DNA of 64,000 bases from VGJW01 sp035285595 (GCA_035285595.1 JAYKGV010000066.1:1-64000), one strand, 5' to 3'. Shown: positions 15,553 to 24,672, counted from the stretch's first letter. Numbers and translations are program-made. Notes: generated from the letters alone by a model not told the origin.

Positions 15553-17793
15553 TTAAGTCTGCAACTTGATACGGGTCAGTCGAGACGCGTTCAGGACCAC
15601 GGAGAGCGAGCTGGCCGCCATGGCAGCCGCGGCCCACCTCGGGTCCAACCAAAGCCCCCAGGGGCGAAACGCCCCTGCCGCCAAGGGCAGCATGACCATG
15701 TTGTAGCCCAGCGCCCAACCCAGGTTCTGCACCATCACGGCCCGAGTCGCACGTCCCAGGCGAACCAGCGGCGCCAGGCGCCCCAGATCGGCCTCGAGCA
15801 AGGTGACGGGCGCCGCATGGCGCGTGCCCGCGTGACCTTCCCCGATCGCCACGCCCACGTCGGCTTGGGCGAGGGCGGCGGCATCGTTCAAGCCATCCCC
15901 CACCATCGCGAGGCGCCTGCCCTCTGCTTGCCACTGTTTCAATAGGGTCACCTTGCCCTCGGGTCGGACACCGGCGTGGACCGCCGCGATGCCCAGGTCG
16001 GAGGCAAGAGCCTTTGCGGACTCAGGGCGATCTCCCGTGACCATCGCCACCTCCAGTCCTTGGGCGGCAAGAGCTGCCACGCTGGCCGCGGCCGAGGGGC
16101 GCAACCGATCACGCAGGGTCAGCATGCCTGCCATCTTCCCATCGATGGCCACGGCGACGAGGGTATCCGCCGAGGTCGGGCGAACATCCTCCAAGGTGGG
16201 GGCCGAGCCCATGTCTACGTCCCTTGCAGTCAGGAACGCCATTTGCCCCACGATGACTTCGTGTCCAGCCACCGTTGCCACGATGCCATCGCCTGCGTAG
16301 GCCCGGAAGTTCGTCACGGGACCTGGCAAGGGGTGCTCCTTGGCCGCGGCGGTCACGGCCCGTGCCAAGGGATGTTCGCTGCTAGCCTCGGCGGCAGCTG
16401 CCAGCGCCAGCCAACGGAAATCCGTCCCCTCGTCCGCTGGCAAGACCTCGACGACCGTCGGCTTGCCCTCCGTCAGCGTGCCGGTCTTGTCGAAAACCAC
16501 AAGCGACAGGTCATGCATGTGTTCGAGGACGGCGGCATCGCGGATGAGCACCCCTTCGCGGGCGGCCCGTCCACTGGCTGCCGCCACGGCAAGCGGAACA
16601 GCGAGGCCCAGGGCACAGGGACAGGCCACCGTCAAGACGGCCACGGCGGAGATGAGGGCCAGGGCGGGGCCGCCACCAGGAACCACCATCCACACAAGAC
16701 CTGTGAAAGCCGCAAGGCCCAGCACTGCAGGCACGAAGCGGGCTACGACCTGATCCGCGAGTCGTTGTGCTGAAGTACGGCCTGCCATGACCTCCTCGAG
16801 GGTGCTGGCCATCCGGGCCAACAGGGTCTGCTCCCCCGCCTCGCGAACTTCGACAAGGCATGAGCCATCGGCCACGAGGGAGCCGGCGTGGACCTCTTCT
16901 CCCGGGCCGTGGGCGACGGGGCGTGATTCTCCGGTCAAGAAGGCTTCGTCGAACCAGCCCTTTCCCTCTCGTATCAGTCCGTCTGCAGGCACCTGATCCC
17001 CGGGGCGCAGCCGGATGACTTGCCCCGGTACGAGGCTTGCTGCCGGGACGCGTTGCTCTTCCCCCATCGCATCGATGACCTGAGCCGTTTCCGGACGCAA
17101 CTCGAGGATGGCGCGCGCAGCGCCGGTGGCATCCCTTCTGACCCGACTCTCCAAGGCACGCCCCAGCAGCACGAAGAACAGGATCAGGCCGACGGCATCA
17201 AAGTACCCGTGGGCGTGGAGGCCGACCTTCAGGAAGACTTGCGGCGCAACGACGGTGGCCGTGCTGTAGGCCCAGGTGGCCAAGGTACCCAAGGCAACCA
17301 GGGTTTCCATCGATGTCCGGCCGTGACGCACGCCCGCCCACGCCTTGGCGAAGATCGGTCGGCCAGGGCCTGCCATCGCGAGCAATCCCAGTCCCGCCAG
17401 CAGTCGTCCCTCGCTGAGGGGGGCGGGCCAGAAGGGAAACATCTCCCGCATTCCCCCCATCAGCAAGGCTGCGGCCAGCACGGCAGAGAAGACCAGTGGA
17501 CCTGACTCCCCGCGGGCGAGGGTGCCTCTCTCCTCCCCCGCGGTGGGGGGCTCGCCGGCAGGGCGTGATCTTCCAGAAGGCAAGAATGCCTCGAAACCGG
17601 CCGCGCGCACCACATCGGCGAGGGCCTCCGGATTCGTCCTTTCTGCCTCGAAGGTCACGTGAGCCTGATGGGTGATGAGGTCCACACGAGCCTCGCGCAC
17701 TCCGTTGCAGGCCTCGAGGGTATGGGTCACGGCCGCCACGCAAGCGGCGCAGGTCATGCCGCCGATGCCGAGGCGCAGGGTTTCCTCGCTCAC
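15553..17793 (-). CDS. copA: Copper-exporting P-type ATPase
   Basis: 746-residue P1B-ATPase that exports Cu(I) across the inner membrane. In order: one heavy-metal domain (GGMTCAAC, Cys15/Cys18), paired membrane helices, the actuator TGES motif, the transmembrane metal site CPCALGL, DKTGTLTEGKPTVVEV with the phosphorylated Asp, an HP motif (SSEHPLARAV), MVTGDRPESAKALA, and MVGDGLNDAAALAQADVGVAIGEG. The CPC plus GMTCAAC combination points to Cu(I)/Ag(I). The start is GTG at 17793, overlapping the copZ stop (GTGA); it is the last gene of a three-gene minus-strand unit. Confidence 0.96.
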   Translation of the reverse strand: MSEETLRLGIGGMTCAACVAAVTHTLEACNGVREARVDLITHQAHVTFEAERTNPEALADVVRAAGFEAFLPSGRSRPAGEPPTAGEERGTLARGESGPLVFSAVLAAALLMGGMREMFPFWPAPLSEGRLLAGLGLLAMAGPGRPIFAKAWAGVRHGRTSMETLVALGTLATWAYSTATVVAPQVFLKVGLHAHGYFDAVGLILFFVLLGRALESRVRRDATGAARAILELRPETAQVIDAMGEEQRVPAASLVPGQVIRLRPGDQVPADGLIREGKGWFDEAFLTGESRPVAHGPGEEVHAGSLVADGSCLVEVREAGEQTLLARMASTLEEVMAGRTSAQRLADQVVARFVPAVLGLAAFTGLVWMVVPGGGPALALISAVAVLTVACPCALGLAVPLAVAAASGRAAREGVLIRDAAVLEHMHDLSLVVFDKTGTLTEGKPTVVEVLPADEGTDFRWLALAAAAEASSEHPLARAVTAAAKEHPLPGPVTNFRAYAGDGIVATVAGHEVIVGQMAFLTARDVDMGSAPTLEDVRPTSADTLVAVAIDGKMAGMLTLRDRLRPSAAASVAALAAQGLEVAMVTGDRPESAKALASDLGIAAVHAGVRPEGKVTLLKQWQAEGRRLAMVGDGLNDAAALAQADVGVAIGEGHAGTRHAAPVTLLEADLGRLAPLVRLGRATRAVMVQNLGWALGYNMVMLPLAAGAFRPWGLWLDPRWAAAAMAASSLSVVLNASRLTRIKLQT

Positions 17794-18008
17794 CCGGGCT
17801 CACCGGCTGTCGCGCCGAATCCCGCCTTCTGGATGCGTTCGATCAGGGCCTGCGTCGTCACGCCCGGGTCGACCTCCAGTGTGGCAAGGGGCGGATCGAG
17901 CGTGACCGTCGCCGACGTGACTCCCTGGAAAGCCGTCAGGACCTTCGTCAGGCGGTTGGCGCAGCCGCTGCAGGTCATCCCCGACACGGTCAGGACCTTC
18001 GTGGTCAT
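17790..18008 (-). CDS. copZ: Copper chaperone, heavy-metal-associated domain
   Basis: 72-residue HMA protein that carries Cu(I) to CopA. Seen: KVLTVSGMTCSGCANRLTKV with the CxxC metal site at residues 12-15, then SATVTLDPPLATLEVD and a final helix-strand, the complete ferredoxin-like fold. The ATG at 18008 has AGGAG 11 bases upstream; the frame is open further upstream, but that part is only the shadow of the nuclease gene. It starts 4 bases after the nuclease gene's stop and overlaps copA by 4 bases. Confidence 0.92.
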   Translation of the reverse strand: MTTKVLTVSGMTCSGCANRLTKVLTAFQGVTSATVTLDPPLATLEVDPGVTTQALIERIQKAGFGATAGEPG

Positions 18009-18012
18009 GAGG

Positions 18013-18774
18013 TCACCGTTCTCCTGCCGGCCGTGCCGGCACGTGGGCCTCCGGGTGGTCCCGGCGGCAGCGGTAGAGGAAGTCGCAGGTGCTGCATGCG
18101 GGGCCGGGAGTGGCCGCGTGCTGTGTCTCGGCCTTGATGGCTTCGGCGGTGCCGTGGGCGTGGTCCAGCAGTTCCGCGACACGAGGTGGCGGGAGCTCGA
18201 GGTCGAGTCGGACATCGTCCGCAAGGTAATGGACCTGATGGCCGATCGGTTCCTCGTCCAGATGGTGACGTACCAGGTGATGGTAGATGGCCAGTTGCTG
18301 TTCGAGCTGGGGCGACGGGCGTTCGGGAGCGTGGCCCGACTTGTAATCGAGGATCACCAGTCTCCCCCTCCTGCGGTCCACGCGATCGAGGATGCCGAGA
18401 AAGGTGGTCTCGCGCCAGGGGGCCGTCAGCCTCCGTTCGAGCAACACCGGCGTGGTGTCTTCCGCGCCCCAGCGGGCGTGGTAGCGCTGCAGCAGGGCCT
18501 GCGCTTCCTGCAGGGCCTCTGCGGAAGCCTCCGATGACGCATAGCCGGCTCCCGACCAATTGGCGGCGAGCCGGGCGGCGGCCGTCCCTGCGTCCACGGC
18601 GGTCGCACCGCCCGCAGCGTGCAGGTGGTGGAGGCTGCGATGCAAGTTGGCCCCGAAGGTCGCCCGGGCTCTGGGGGCCGTGCGGATGCCCATCACGTAG
18701 CGGTAGCGGTACTGCGCCCGGCAGGTCTGGAAGACGGCGAGGCGGGAGGGCGAGAACGTCGGCGGGCGCGGCAT
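18013..18774 (-). CDS. RecB/Cas4-like PD-(D/E)XK nuclease with four-cysteine (Fe-S type) arrangement
   Basis: 253 residues. N-terminus FSPSRLAVFQTCRAQYRYRYV gives one Cys (Cys18); motif I is FGANLHRSLHHL, motif II GILDRVD, motif III ILDYKSG, then QLAIYHHL (the QxxxY motif), and the C-terminus has CSTCDFLYRC (C-x2-C-x5-C). One N-terminal and three C-terminal cysteines around a RecB-type nuclease core is the layout of the Fe-S nucleases AddB and Cas4. It may process DNA ends. It is not next to a CRISPR array or cas genes, so Cas4 is not claimed. GAGG lies 7 bases before the ATG. Unexpectedly it is the first gene of an operon with copZ and copA. Confidence 0.82.
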   Translation of the reverse strand: MPRPPTFSPSRLAVFQTCRAQYRYRYVMGIRTAPRARATFGANLHRSLHHLHAAGGATAVDAGTAAARLAANWSGAGYASSEASAEALQEAQALLQRYHARWGAEDTTPVLLERRLTAPWRETTFLGILDRVDRRRGRLVILDYKSGHAPERPSPQLEQQLAIYHHLVRHHLDEEPIGHQVHYLADDVRLDLELPPPRVAELLDHAHGTAEAIKAETQHAATPGPACSTCDFLYRCRRDHPEAHVPARPAGER

Positions 18775-18815
18775 GGGGATCCTCGTCCAGTATAATGAAT
18801 CTTCTGGAGGCCACG
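18775..18815. promoter_or_regulatory. Short divergent promoter region
   Basis: Only 41 bases separate the nuclease-copZ-copA unit from the glycan operon. The stretch holds TATAAT at 18791-18796, which could serve as -10 for the rightward operon (no good -35 seen), and the same bases read TATACT nearby on the other strand. GGAGG at 18806-18810 is the binding site for the plus-strand ATG at 18816. Confidence 0.45.
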
Positions 18816-20138
18816 ATGGCGGAAGCGGCGGCAGCGCACGGCAGGGACCTGATGCAGGCCTTCGTCGCCCGCTCGGCCCGGGTGGGCGTGGTGGGCCTCG
18901 GCTACGTCGGACTGCCCTTGGCCGTCGAGAAGGCCAAGGTCGGCTTCCAGGTGCTGGGCTTCGATGCCAACCCCGCGCGCGTGGCCCGGGTCCTTGCCGC
19001 GGATTCCTACATCGATGATGTGGCACGTGAGGATCTCGAACCTTGGGTGCAGTCGGGTGCCCTCGAGGCCACCACGGATTTTGGACGTCTTGGTAGCTGT
19101 GACGTCATCGTCATCTGCGTGCCGACCCCGTTGACGCCCAACCGCGATCCTGATATCTCCCACATCCGCAAGGTCGGCGGGCAGATCGCAGCCTCGCTCA
19201 GGCCCGGGCAACTCGTCTGTCTCGAAAGCACCACGTACCCCGGCACCACGGAGGAGGTCCTGCGACCCCTGCTGGAGGCCACGGGCCTCAAGGTCGGCGA
19301 GGAGGTCTTCCTTGCGTTTTCGCCCGAGCGGGTCGATCCCGGCAATGCCCGCTACACCACCCGCAACACCAACAAGGTGGTAGGCGGCTGCACGGCGGCG
19401 TGCCTGGCCGTGGCCGAAGCCTTCTACCGGCAGACCATCCTGTCTGTCGTGCCCGTGTCCAGCCCGGCCGTGGCCGAACTTACGAAAGTCTTCGAGAACA
19501 CGTTCAGGGCCGTCAACATCGCCCTCGTCAACGAGCTGGCGCTCCTTTGCGACCGGATGGGGCTGGATGTATGGGAAGTGGTGGACGCGGCTGCGACCAA
19601 GCCCTTCGGGATGATGCGTTTTGAGCCTGGTCCCGGTGTAGGTGGCCACTGCATCCCCATCGATCCGTTCTACCTGACGTGGAAGGCGCGTGAGTTCGAT
19701 TTCCATACGCGCTTCATCGAGCTTGCCGGCGAGATCAACGCCCAGATGCCCTGGTTTGTCCGGGAGAAGGTCATCCGTGCCCTGTCCGAGGACGGCCGGG
19801 GCCTGAAGGGCTCCCGCATCCTGCTGGTCGGTGTGGCCTACAAGCGTGATCTGGCCGATTGGCGCGAGTCCCCCGCCTTGAAGGTATGGGACCTGCTCGA
19901 GCGGGATGGGGCGCAGATTACCTACCATGACCCTCACGTGCCCGAGTTTCCGCGGGCGGGCCGGCTCGAGTGCTCCGTGCCCCTTGCCGGGGCCCCACAG
20001 GCCGATGCCGTCGTCATCATGACCGATCATTCAGGGGTGGACTGGCCTTGGCTGGCGGGGGCCGCCCGTCGCATCGTCGACACGCGGCATGCCCTGCGGC
20101 ATGTGTCCGACCTTCCCTCCACGGTGGTGCGGCTGTGA
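18816..20138 (+). CDS. wbpA: UDP-GlcNAc 6-dehydrogenase (WbpA type)
   Basis: NAD-dependent oxidation of UDP-GlcNAc to UDP-GlcNAc-uronic acid. 440 residues from the ATG at 18816, 5 bases after GGAGG; an in-frame ATG at 18795 is less well placed. Seen: VGVVGLGYVGLPLAVEKAK (Rossmann), CVPTPLTPNRDPD, FSPERVDPGN, AELTKVFENTFRAVNIALVN, and PGVGGHCIPIDPFYLTWKA with the catalytic Cys, the wording typical of WbpA rather than of UDP-glucose dehydrogenase. It heads a ten-gene overlapping operon in which genes 1-5 follow the WbpA-B-D-E-I pathway. Confidence 0.92.
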   Translation: MAEAAAAHGRDLMQAFVARSARVGVVGLGYVGLPLAVEKAKVGFQVLGFDANPARVARVLAADSYIDDVAREDLEPWVQSGALEATTDFGRLGSCDVIVICVPTPLTPNRDPDISHIRKVGGQIAASLRPGQLVCLESTTYPGTTEEVLRPLLEATGLKVGEEVFLAFSPERVDPGNARYTTRNTNKVVGGCTAACLAVAEAFYRQTILSVVPVSSPAVAELTKVFENTFRAVNIALVNELALLCDRMGLDVWEVVDAAATKPFGMMRFEPGPGVGGHCIPIDPFYLTWKAREFDFHTRFIELAGEINAQMPWFVREKVIRALSEDGRGLKGSRILLVGVAYKRDLADWRESPALKVWDLLERDGAQITYHDPHVPEFPRAGRLECSVPLAGAPQADAVVIMTDHSGVDWPWLAGAARRIVDTRHALRHVSDLPSTVVRL

Positions 20139-21118
20139 CGGCGCCTTTCATCGCGCTTGCCGGTGCTGGGGCGTGGGGTCGCAACTGGGCGACGACGCTG
20201 GCAAGGCTCGGCCTCCTGGCCGGTGTGTGGGACGCCGACGAGAGCCGAGCGCGTGAGCTGGCCGAGCCGCTGGGAGTGCCTTTTGGTGGGGACTTCGCCC
20301 AAGCACTCCGTCGTCCCGAGGTCAGGGGCGTGGTCCTGGCGACCCCGGCGCCGTTGCATGTGACGCATGGCTTGCAGGTGCTGCAGGCCGGCCGACACGT
20401 GCTGGTCGAAAAGCCCCTCGCCCTCGACGCGGCAGGTGCCGAACGGTTGGTGCGCGACGCGCACGAGCGTGGCCTGGTGCTTGCGGTGGGCCACGTGATG
20501 GAGTACCACCCCGGCGTCGTGGCCCTGAGACGTGCGGTGCAGGAGGGCCTCGTCGGTCCGGTGCGCCACGTGCGGGCCAGTCGACTCAACTTGGGCAAGG
20601 TGCGGCCGGCCGAGGACGTATGGTGGAGCTTTGCCCCTCACGACGTCGCGCTTGTGTTGGGTCTGCTGGGTGAGGCGCCCGTGGCCGTGACGGCGCATGG
20701 ACTGCATCATCTGGGGACGCCCAGGGCCGACGAGGTCCATGCGTGGATGGACTTCACGGGCGGGCGTACGGCCCACATCCACGTCGGCTGGCTTGAGCCC
20801 GAGAAACGTCAGGACTGTCTGGTGGTCGGCCATGAGGGCATGCTGCGCTTTCTGGACGGCCCGGACGGCGGTCGTTTGCTCTGGCAGCGTCGCAGGGTCC
20901 GATGGGAAGGAGGTCACGCCACGGCCGTGGACGAAGGCGAGGAACTTCTGCCCTTCGTGCCCGCGCCGCCGCTCGCGGAACAGGCCAAGGCGTTTGCCGA
21001 GGCGGTCCTGTCGGGCAGACCCCCCTTGGCCGACGGCCAGGCCGGCCTTGAGGTCGTTCGGGTCCTCGAGGCGGTGTCCCGGCGTTTGCTGCCGCCGGTG
21101 ACCCTGCACGGAGAGTAG
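20135..21118 (+). CDS. wbpB: Gfo/Idh/MocA oxidoreductase, WbpB-like
   Basis: 327 residues from the GTG at 20135, overlapping the dehydrogenase gene as GTGA. N-terminal Rossmann fold ALAGAGAWGRNWATTLARL, then VVLATPAPLHVTHGLQVLQAGRHVLVEKPLAL cut into the usual EKP motif near residue 95, followed by the alpha/beta substrate domain (SFAPHDVALVLGLLG, the catalytic-site HD). In the known pathway WbpB oxidises C3 of UDP-GlcNAcA with tightly bound NAD. The assignment leans on position: dehydrogenase before it, acetyltransferase and aminotransferase after it. Confidence 0.87.
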   Translation: MTAPFIALAGAGAWGRNWATTLARLGLLAGVWDADESRARELAEPLGVPFGGDFAQALRRPEVRGVVLATPAPLHVTHGLQVLQAGRHVLVEKPLALDAAGAERLVRDAHERGLVLAVGHVMEYHPGVVALRRAVQEGLVGPVRHVRASRLNLGKVRPAEDVWWSFAPHDVALVLGLLGEAPVAVTAHGLHHLGTPRADEVHAWMDFTGGRTAHIHVGWLEPEKRQDCLVVGHEGMLRFLDGPDGGRLLWQRRRVRWEGGHATAVDEGEELLPFVPAPPLAEQAKAFAEAVLSGRPPLADGQAGLEVVRVLEAVSRRLLPPVTLHGE

Positions 21119-21120
21119 GA

Positions 21121-21723
21121 ATGGCGACGGAGCGTCCTGAGGTCTTTGTCCACCCTTCAAGCTATGTGGATGAGCCGTGTCGGATCGGGGCCGGCACCAA
21201 GATTTGGCATTTCAGCCATGTCATGCGCGATTGCGAGATCGGCGAGGACTGCAACATCGGCCAGAACGTCGTGGTTTCGCCCGGCGTCCGCATCGGGCGC
21301 AACGTCAAGATCCAGAACAATGTCTCGGTCTACACCGGAGTCACGCTGGAAGACGACGTCTTCTGCGGTCCTTCGATGGTCTTCACCAATGTCACGACCC
21401 CTCGTGCCCACGTGCGTCGCAACGATCCCGCCAAGGATTACGCTCCGACCCGGGTCGGCCGTGGAGCGACCCTGGGGGCCAACTGCACCGTGGTGTGCGG
21501 CCATGACATCGGGGCCTATGCCTTCGTGGCGGCAGGCGCGGTGGTGACCCGGGACGTCCCTGACCATGCCATGGTCATGGGAAATCCGGCACGCCAGCGG
21601 GGCTGGGCTTGTGCCTGTGGCGTGCGGTTGCGCGAAGGGGACGACCGGTGGATCTGTCCGGAGTGCCAAGCGCGCTACACCTTGGGCCCGAGGGGCCTCG
21701 TGCGGCTCGAGGAGGCCACATGA
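21121..21723 (+). CDS. wbpD: Left-handed beta-helix N-acetyltransferase, WbpD-like
   Basis: 200 residues made of hexapeptide repeats (IGAGTKIWHFSHVMRDCEIG, IGQNVVVSPGVRIGRNVKI, VCGHDIGAYAFVAAGAVVT) with the active-site loop containing VFTNVTTPRA and ending VPDHAMVMGNPARQRGW. The same architecture is found in WbpD/WlbB, which acetylate the 3-amino group of UDP-GlcNAc3NA. The tail CACGVRLREGDD...CPECQARY adds a CxC/CxxC zinc ribbon, common in this subfamily. AGGA precedes the ATG; 2 bases separate it from wbpB. Confidence 0.9.
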   Translation: MATERPEVFVHPSSYVDEPCRIGAGTKIWHFSHVMRDCEIGEDCNIGQNVVVSPGVRIGRNVKIQNNVSVYTGVTLEDDVFCGPSMVFTNVTTPRAHVRRNDPAKDYAPTRVGRGATLGANCTVVCGHDIGAYAFVAAGAVVTRDVPDHAMVMGNPARQRGWACACGVRLREGDDRWICPECQARYTLGPRGLVRLEEAT

Positions 21724-22865
21724 ACCATCTGGCGATCTGCGACATGAAGCGGCAGGTCGCCGCTCTCGAACCCGCGCTCACCGAGGCGGTCCGGCAGGTT
21801 CTGGCCAGCGGCCATTTCATCATGGGACCGAACGTCAAGGCCTTCGAGCAGGAGTTCGCGGCGGCCCTCGGCAGCCCGCACGCCATCGCGTGCAACTCGG
21901 GTACCGACGCCTTGCACCTCGCCTTGCGGGCGCTCGAGGTCGGGCCGGGTGACGAGGTCATCACGACGTCCTTCACGTTCGCGGCCACCAGCGAGGCCAT
22001 CGGGATCGTGGGAGCCACTCCGGTGCTGGTGGACATCGATCCGGATACCTATGCGCTGGACGTGGAGCAGGTGGCGAGGGCCATAGGGCCACGGACCCGG
22101 GTGGTGCTGCCGGTGCACCTCTACGGCCAGCCCGTGCCGATGGGCCCTTTGCTCGACCTGGCGAACCGTCACGGTCTCCACGTGGTCGAAGATTGCGCCC
22201 AGGCCACGGGGGCGACGTGGCAGGACCGTTTCGTCGGTACCTTGGGTGCCGTGGGGTGCTTCAGCTTCTTTCCGACCAAGAACCTCGGGGCGCCCGGCGA
22301 TGGCGGGATGTGCCTGACGGCGGATGCGATGCTTGCGGAGCGCTTGCGGATGCTGCGCAGCCACGGCTGGAAGCGCAAGTATTATCAGGAGTTGCTGGGC
22401 ATCAATTCTCGTCTGGACGAGGTGCACGCGGCCATCTTGCGCCTCAAGCTGCCCCATCTTGTGGCGTGGAATGCCCGGCGCCGCGAACTGGCTGCCCGGT
22501 ATGACGCCTTGCTGGCGGAGGTCCCGGGCGTCGTTCGGCCAGGTCGGGTGGCGGGGACCTCGCCGGTCTTCCATCAGTACACGGTGCGCGTCCCCGCGCG
22601 CGATGCCGTGGCCGACTTCCTGAAGGCCGAGGGCATCGAGACTCAGGTCTATTATCCTTATCCGTTGCATCGCTTGCCCATCCACGAGCCTCTGGGTCTC
22701 GGCGAGGGCAGTTTGCCCGAGGCTGAGCGCGCCTGTCGCGAGGTCCTTTCCTTGCCGATGTTCCCCGAACTGGAAGATGCCGAGGTGGATCGCGTGGTGG
22801 CGACGCTGCGCGAGGCGCTGGCACGGACGGCTGGTCCCTCTGCCCCTACGGTGCCCCTCTCGTGA
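21720..22865 (+). CDS. wbpE: DegT/DnrJ/EryC1 aminotransferase, WbpE-like
   Basis: PLP-dependent sugar aminotransferase, 381 residues, starting at the ATGA overlap (21720). Seen: SGHFIMGPNVKAFEQEFAA, CNSGTDALHLALRAL (phosphate cup), DEVITTSFTFAATSEAI, VVEDCAQATGATWQ, and FSFFPTKNLGAPGDGGM with the PLP-binding Lys near residue 184, then RLDEVHAAILRLKL and QVYYPYPLHRLP. In the pathway it aminates the 3-keto sugar made by the WbpB-like enzyme, with glutamate as donor. Length and motifs are those of WbpE/WlbC. Confidence 0.92.
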   Translation: MNHLAICDMKRQVAALEPALTEAVRQVLASGHFIMGPNVKAFEQEFAAALGSPHAIACNSGTDALHLALRALEVGPGDEVITTSFTFAATSEAIGIVGATPVLVDIDPDTYALDVEQVARAIGPRTRVVLPVHLYGQPVPMGPLLDLANRHGLHVVEDCAQATGATWQDRFVGTLGAVGCFSFFPTKNLGAPGDGGMCLTADAMLAERLRMLRSHGWKRKYYQELLGINSRLDEVHAAILRLKLPHLVAWNARRRELAARYDALLAEVPGVVRPGRVAGTSPVFHQYTVRVPARDAVADFLKAEGIETQVYYPYPLHRLPIHEPLGLGEGSLPEAERACREVLSLPMFPELEDAEVDRVVATLREALARTAGPSAPTVPLS

Positions 22866-23956
22866 AGAAGATCGTCACGGTCGTCGGCGCTCGGCCCCAG
22901 TTCATCAAGGCGGCCCCGGTCCGCAAGGCCTTGCGCGGGGTGGTGCACGAGGTGCTCGTCCATACGGGCCAGCACCATGACCCCGGCCTGTCCGACGTGT
23001 TCTTCGAGCAACTGCACTTGGGAAGGCCCGATCATCATCTCGGCGTGGGGTCGGGGCCGCACGGCCGACAGACGGGACGGATGCTCGAGGCCCTCGAGGA
23101 GGTCTTGGAGCAGGAACGTCCCGAGGCCGTGTTGGTCTACGGGGACACCAACAGCACGCTTGCGGGGGCGCTTGCGGCCGCCAAGATGCGGATTCCCGTG
23201 GTGCACGTCGAGGCGGGCGTGCGGAGCTTCAATTTCGGGATGCCCGAGGAGCAGAACCGGGTGCTGGTCGATCGTCTTTCCGACCTGTTGCTGGTGCCGA
23301 CGTTGTCGGCACTGGAACAATTGGAACAGGAAGGGGTGCCGGGCCGTATCACGTGGATCGGGGATGTCATGCTGGACGCCCTGCTTGGGGTGCAGCCCGG
23401 ATTGGACCCTGCGGGAGCGTGGGCGGGACGAGGCACGAAGAGAAGGATCGTCGTCACCCTGCATCGTGCCGAGAATGTCGATGATCCCGTCCGTTTACTG
23501 GCCTTGCTGGAGGCCGTCGAGGCGTTGGCGCGCGGGGGCTGGGTCGTGATCTGGCCCGTGCACCCCCGGGCGCGGGTCCGTGCCGAGGCAGCTGGGATGG
23601 CGGCACGTCTGGCGCACCTGACGTGTCCACCCCTCGATTACTTCGCCATGCTGTCGGCCGTCGCCGGGGCCGACGTGGTCGTGACGGACTCCGGCGGCCT
23701 GCAGAAGGAGGCGGCCTACCTCGAGGTGCCGTGCGTGACACTCAGGACGGAAACCGAGTGGCCGGAAACCCTCGTCCTGGGGCTCAACCGGCTTGTTTCC
23801 CCAGATCCGGAGGCCACCTTGGCCGAACGCCTCTTGGCCGTGTTGGAGAGCCTTCCGTCAAGCCAGGATCTGCCGTGGGAGCGTTTCGCTGTGGCGGCCG
23901 GAAGCGGCAAGGCGTCTGAGCGCCTGGTTCAGGCACTTGGGGAGTTGTGGGCGTGA
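22862..23956 (+). CDS. wbpI: UDP-N-acetylglucosamine 2-epimerase family, WbpI-like
   Basis: 364 residues from a GTG overlapping wbpE as GTGA. Seen: VVGARPQFIKAAPVRKALRG, VHTGQHHDPGLSDVFFEQL, VYGDTNSTLAGALAA, HVEAGVRSFNFGMPEEQNR, TLHRAENVDDP, and VVTDSGGLQKEAAYLEVPC with LRTETEWPETL. These are the full set of 2-epimerase motifs. At this position it most likely turns UDP-GlcNAc3NAcA into UDP-ManNAc3NAcA, the last step of the WbpA-B-E-D-I route; plain UDP-GlcNAc as substrate is the alternative. Confidence 0.9.
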   Translation: MKKIVTVVGARPQFIKAAPVRKALRGVVHEVLVHTGQHHDPGLSDVFFEQLHLGRPDHHLGVGSGPHGRQTGRMLEALEEVLEQERPEAVLVYGDTNSTLAGALAAAKMRIPVVHVEAGVRSFNFGMPEEQNRVLVDRLSDLLLVPTLSALEQLEQEGVPGRITWIGDVMLDALLGVQPGLDPAGAWAGRGTKRRIVVTLHRAENVDDPVRLLALLEAVEALARGGWVVIWPVHPRARVRAEAAGMAARLAHLTCPPLDYFAMLSAVAGADVVVTDSGGLQKEAAYLEVPCVTLRTETEWPETLVLGLNRLVSPDPEATLAERLLAVLESLPSSQDLPWERFAVAAGSGKASERLVQALGELWA

Positions 23957-24672
23957 CCGAAGAGCCGGGAAGACGGACCGGCGAGGGAGGAACTGCCGCG
24001 GAGGTCGCCCGCATCCAACGGGTCTATGCCGATCGTGTGCCGCTTGCAGCCCTTTATGCGGAGGATGCGCCGGATCAACGTCTCCGCACGGCCGAGCGTA
24101 CGCAGCGCCTTGCCGAGGGTTTGGCCCGGCGTGCCCTCGGACCTGGAACCCGGATGCTCGAGGTGGGCTGCGGGACAGGGCGCGAGCTTGCAAGGCTCAG
24201 GGACATGGGGTGGGACGAACGGCACCTGCACGGGGTGGACCTCCTGCCCGACCGGGTGCAAGACGCCCGCGCCCTGCTTCCGGGCGCCGATGTGCGTGAG
24301 GGAGATGCGACTCGGTTGCCGTGGCCGGACGGTCATTTTGCTTGGGTCGGCCAATGGACCATGCTCAGCAGCGTGCTGGACGATGCGTTGCGCATCCGAA
24401 TTCTGTCCGAGATCTGGCGCGTGCTCGCTCCCGGTGGCTGGCTGGTCTCCTACGACATGCGGCGCGTGCGTCCGGATCGACCCTTGAGGCCTTGGACCTC
24501 GGCCATGCTCCGAGAGGCCCTGCCGCAGGCAACCGAGATCGAAGGGGTGCGACTGTCGCTGTTGCCCCCTCTGGCCCGGCGCGTGGCGCGCTGGCGAGCG
24601 TTGCATGACGCCTTGGCCGCCGTTCCTTGTCTGCAGGGTCACGAGCTGGTCTGGGCGCGCAAGGTGGCGTGA
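23953..24672 (+). CDS. Class I SAM-dependent methyltransferase
   Basis: 239 residues from the GTG at 23953 (GTGA overlap with the epimerase); a GTG at 23947 is possible. Motif I is MLEVGCGTGRELARL near residue 68, followed by HGVDLLPDRVQDA (motif II acidic residue), ADVREGDATRLPWPDGHFAWV and a lid region with RDMGW and YDMRRVRPD. This is the methyltransf_11 type acting on small molecules or glycans. Inside the glycan operon it probably methylates a sugar of the product, but the acceptor is not readable from sequence. Confidence 0.85.
   Translation: MTEEPGRRTGEGGTAAEVARIQRVYADRVPLAALYAEDAPDQRLRTAERTQRLAEGLARRALGPGTRMLEVGCGTGRELARLRDMGWDERHLHGVDLLPDRVQDARALLPGADVREGDATRLPWPDGHFAWVGQWTMLSSVLDDALRIRILSEIWRVLAPGGWLVSYDMRRVRPDRPLRPWTSAMLREALPQATEIEGVRLSLLPPLARRVARWRALHDALAAVPCLQGHELVWARKVA

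Noticed and set aside
18013..18774. Calling the RecB-like nuclease Cas4
   Set aside because: The fold and cysteine arrangement fit, but AddB-like repair nucleases share them, the gene belongs to a copper operon, and no cas1 or cas2 is near.
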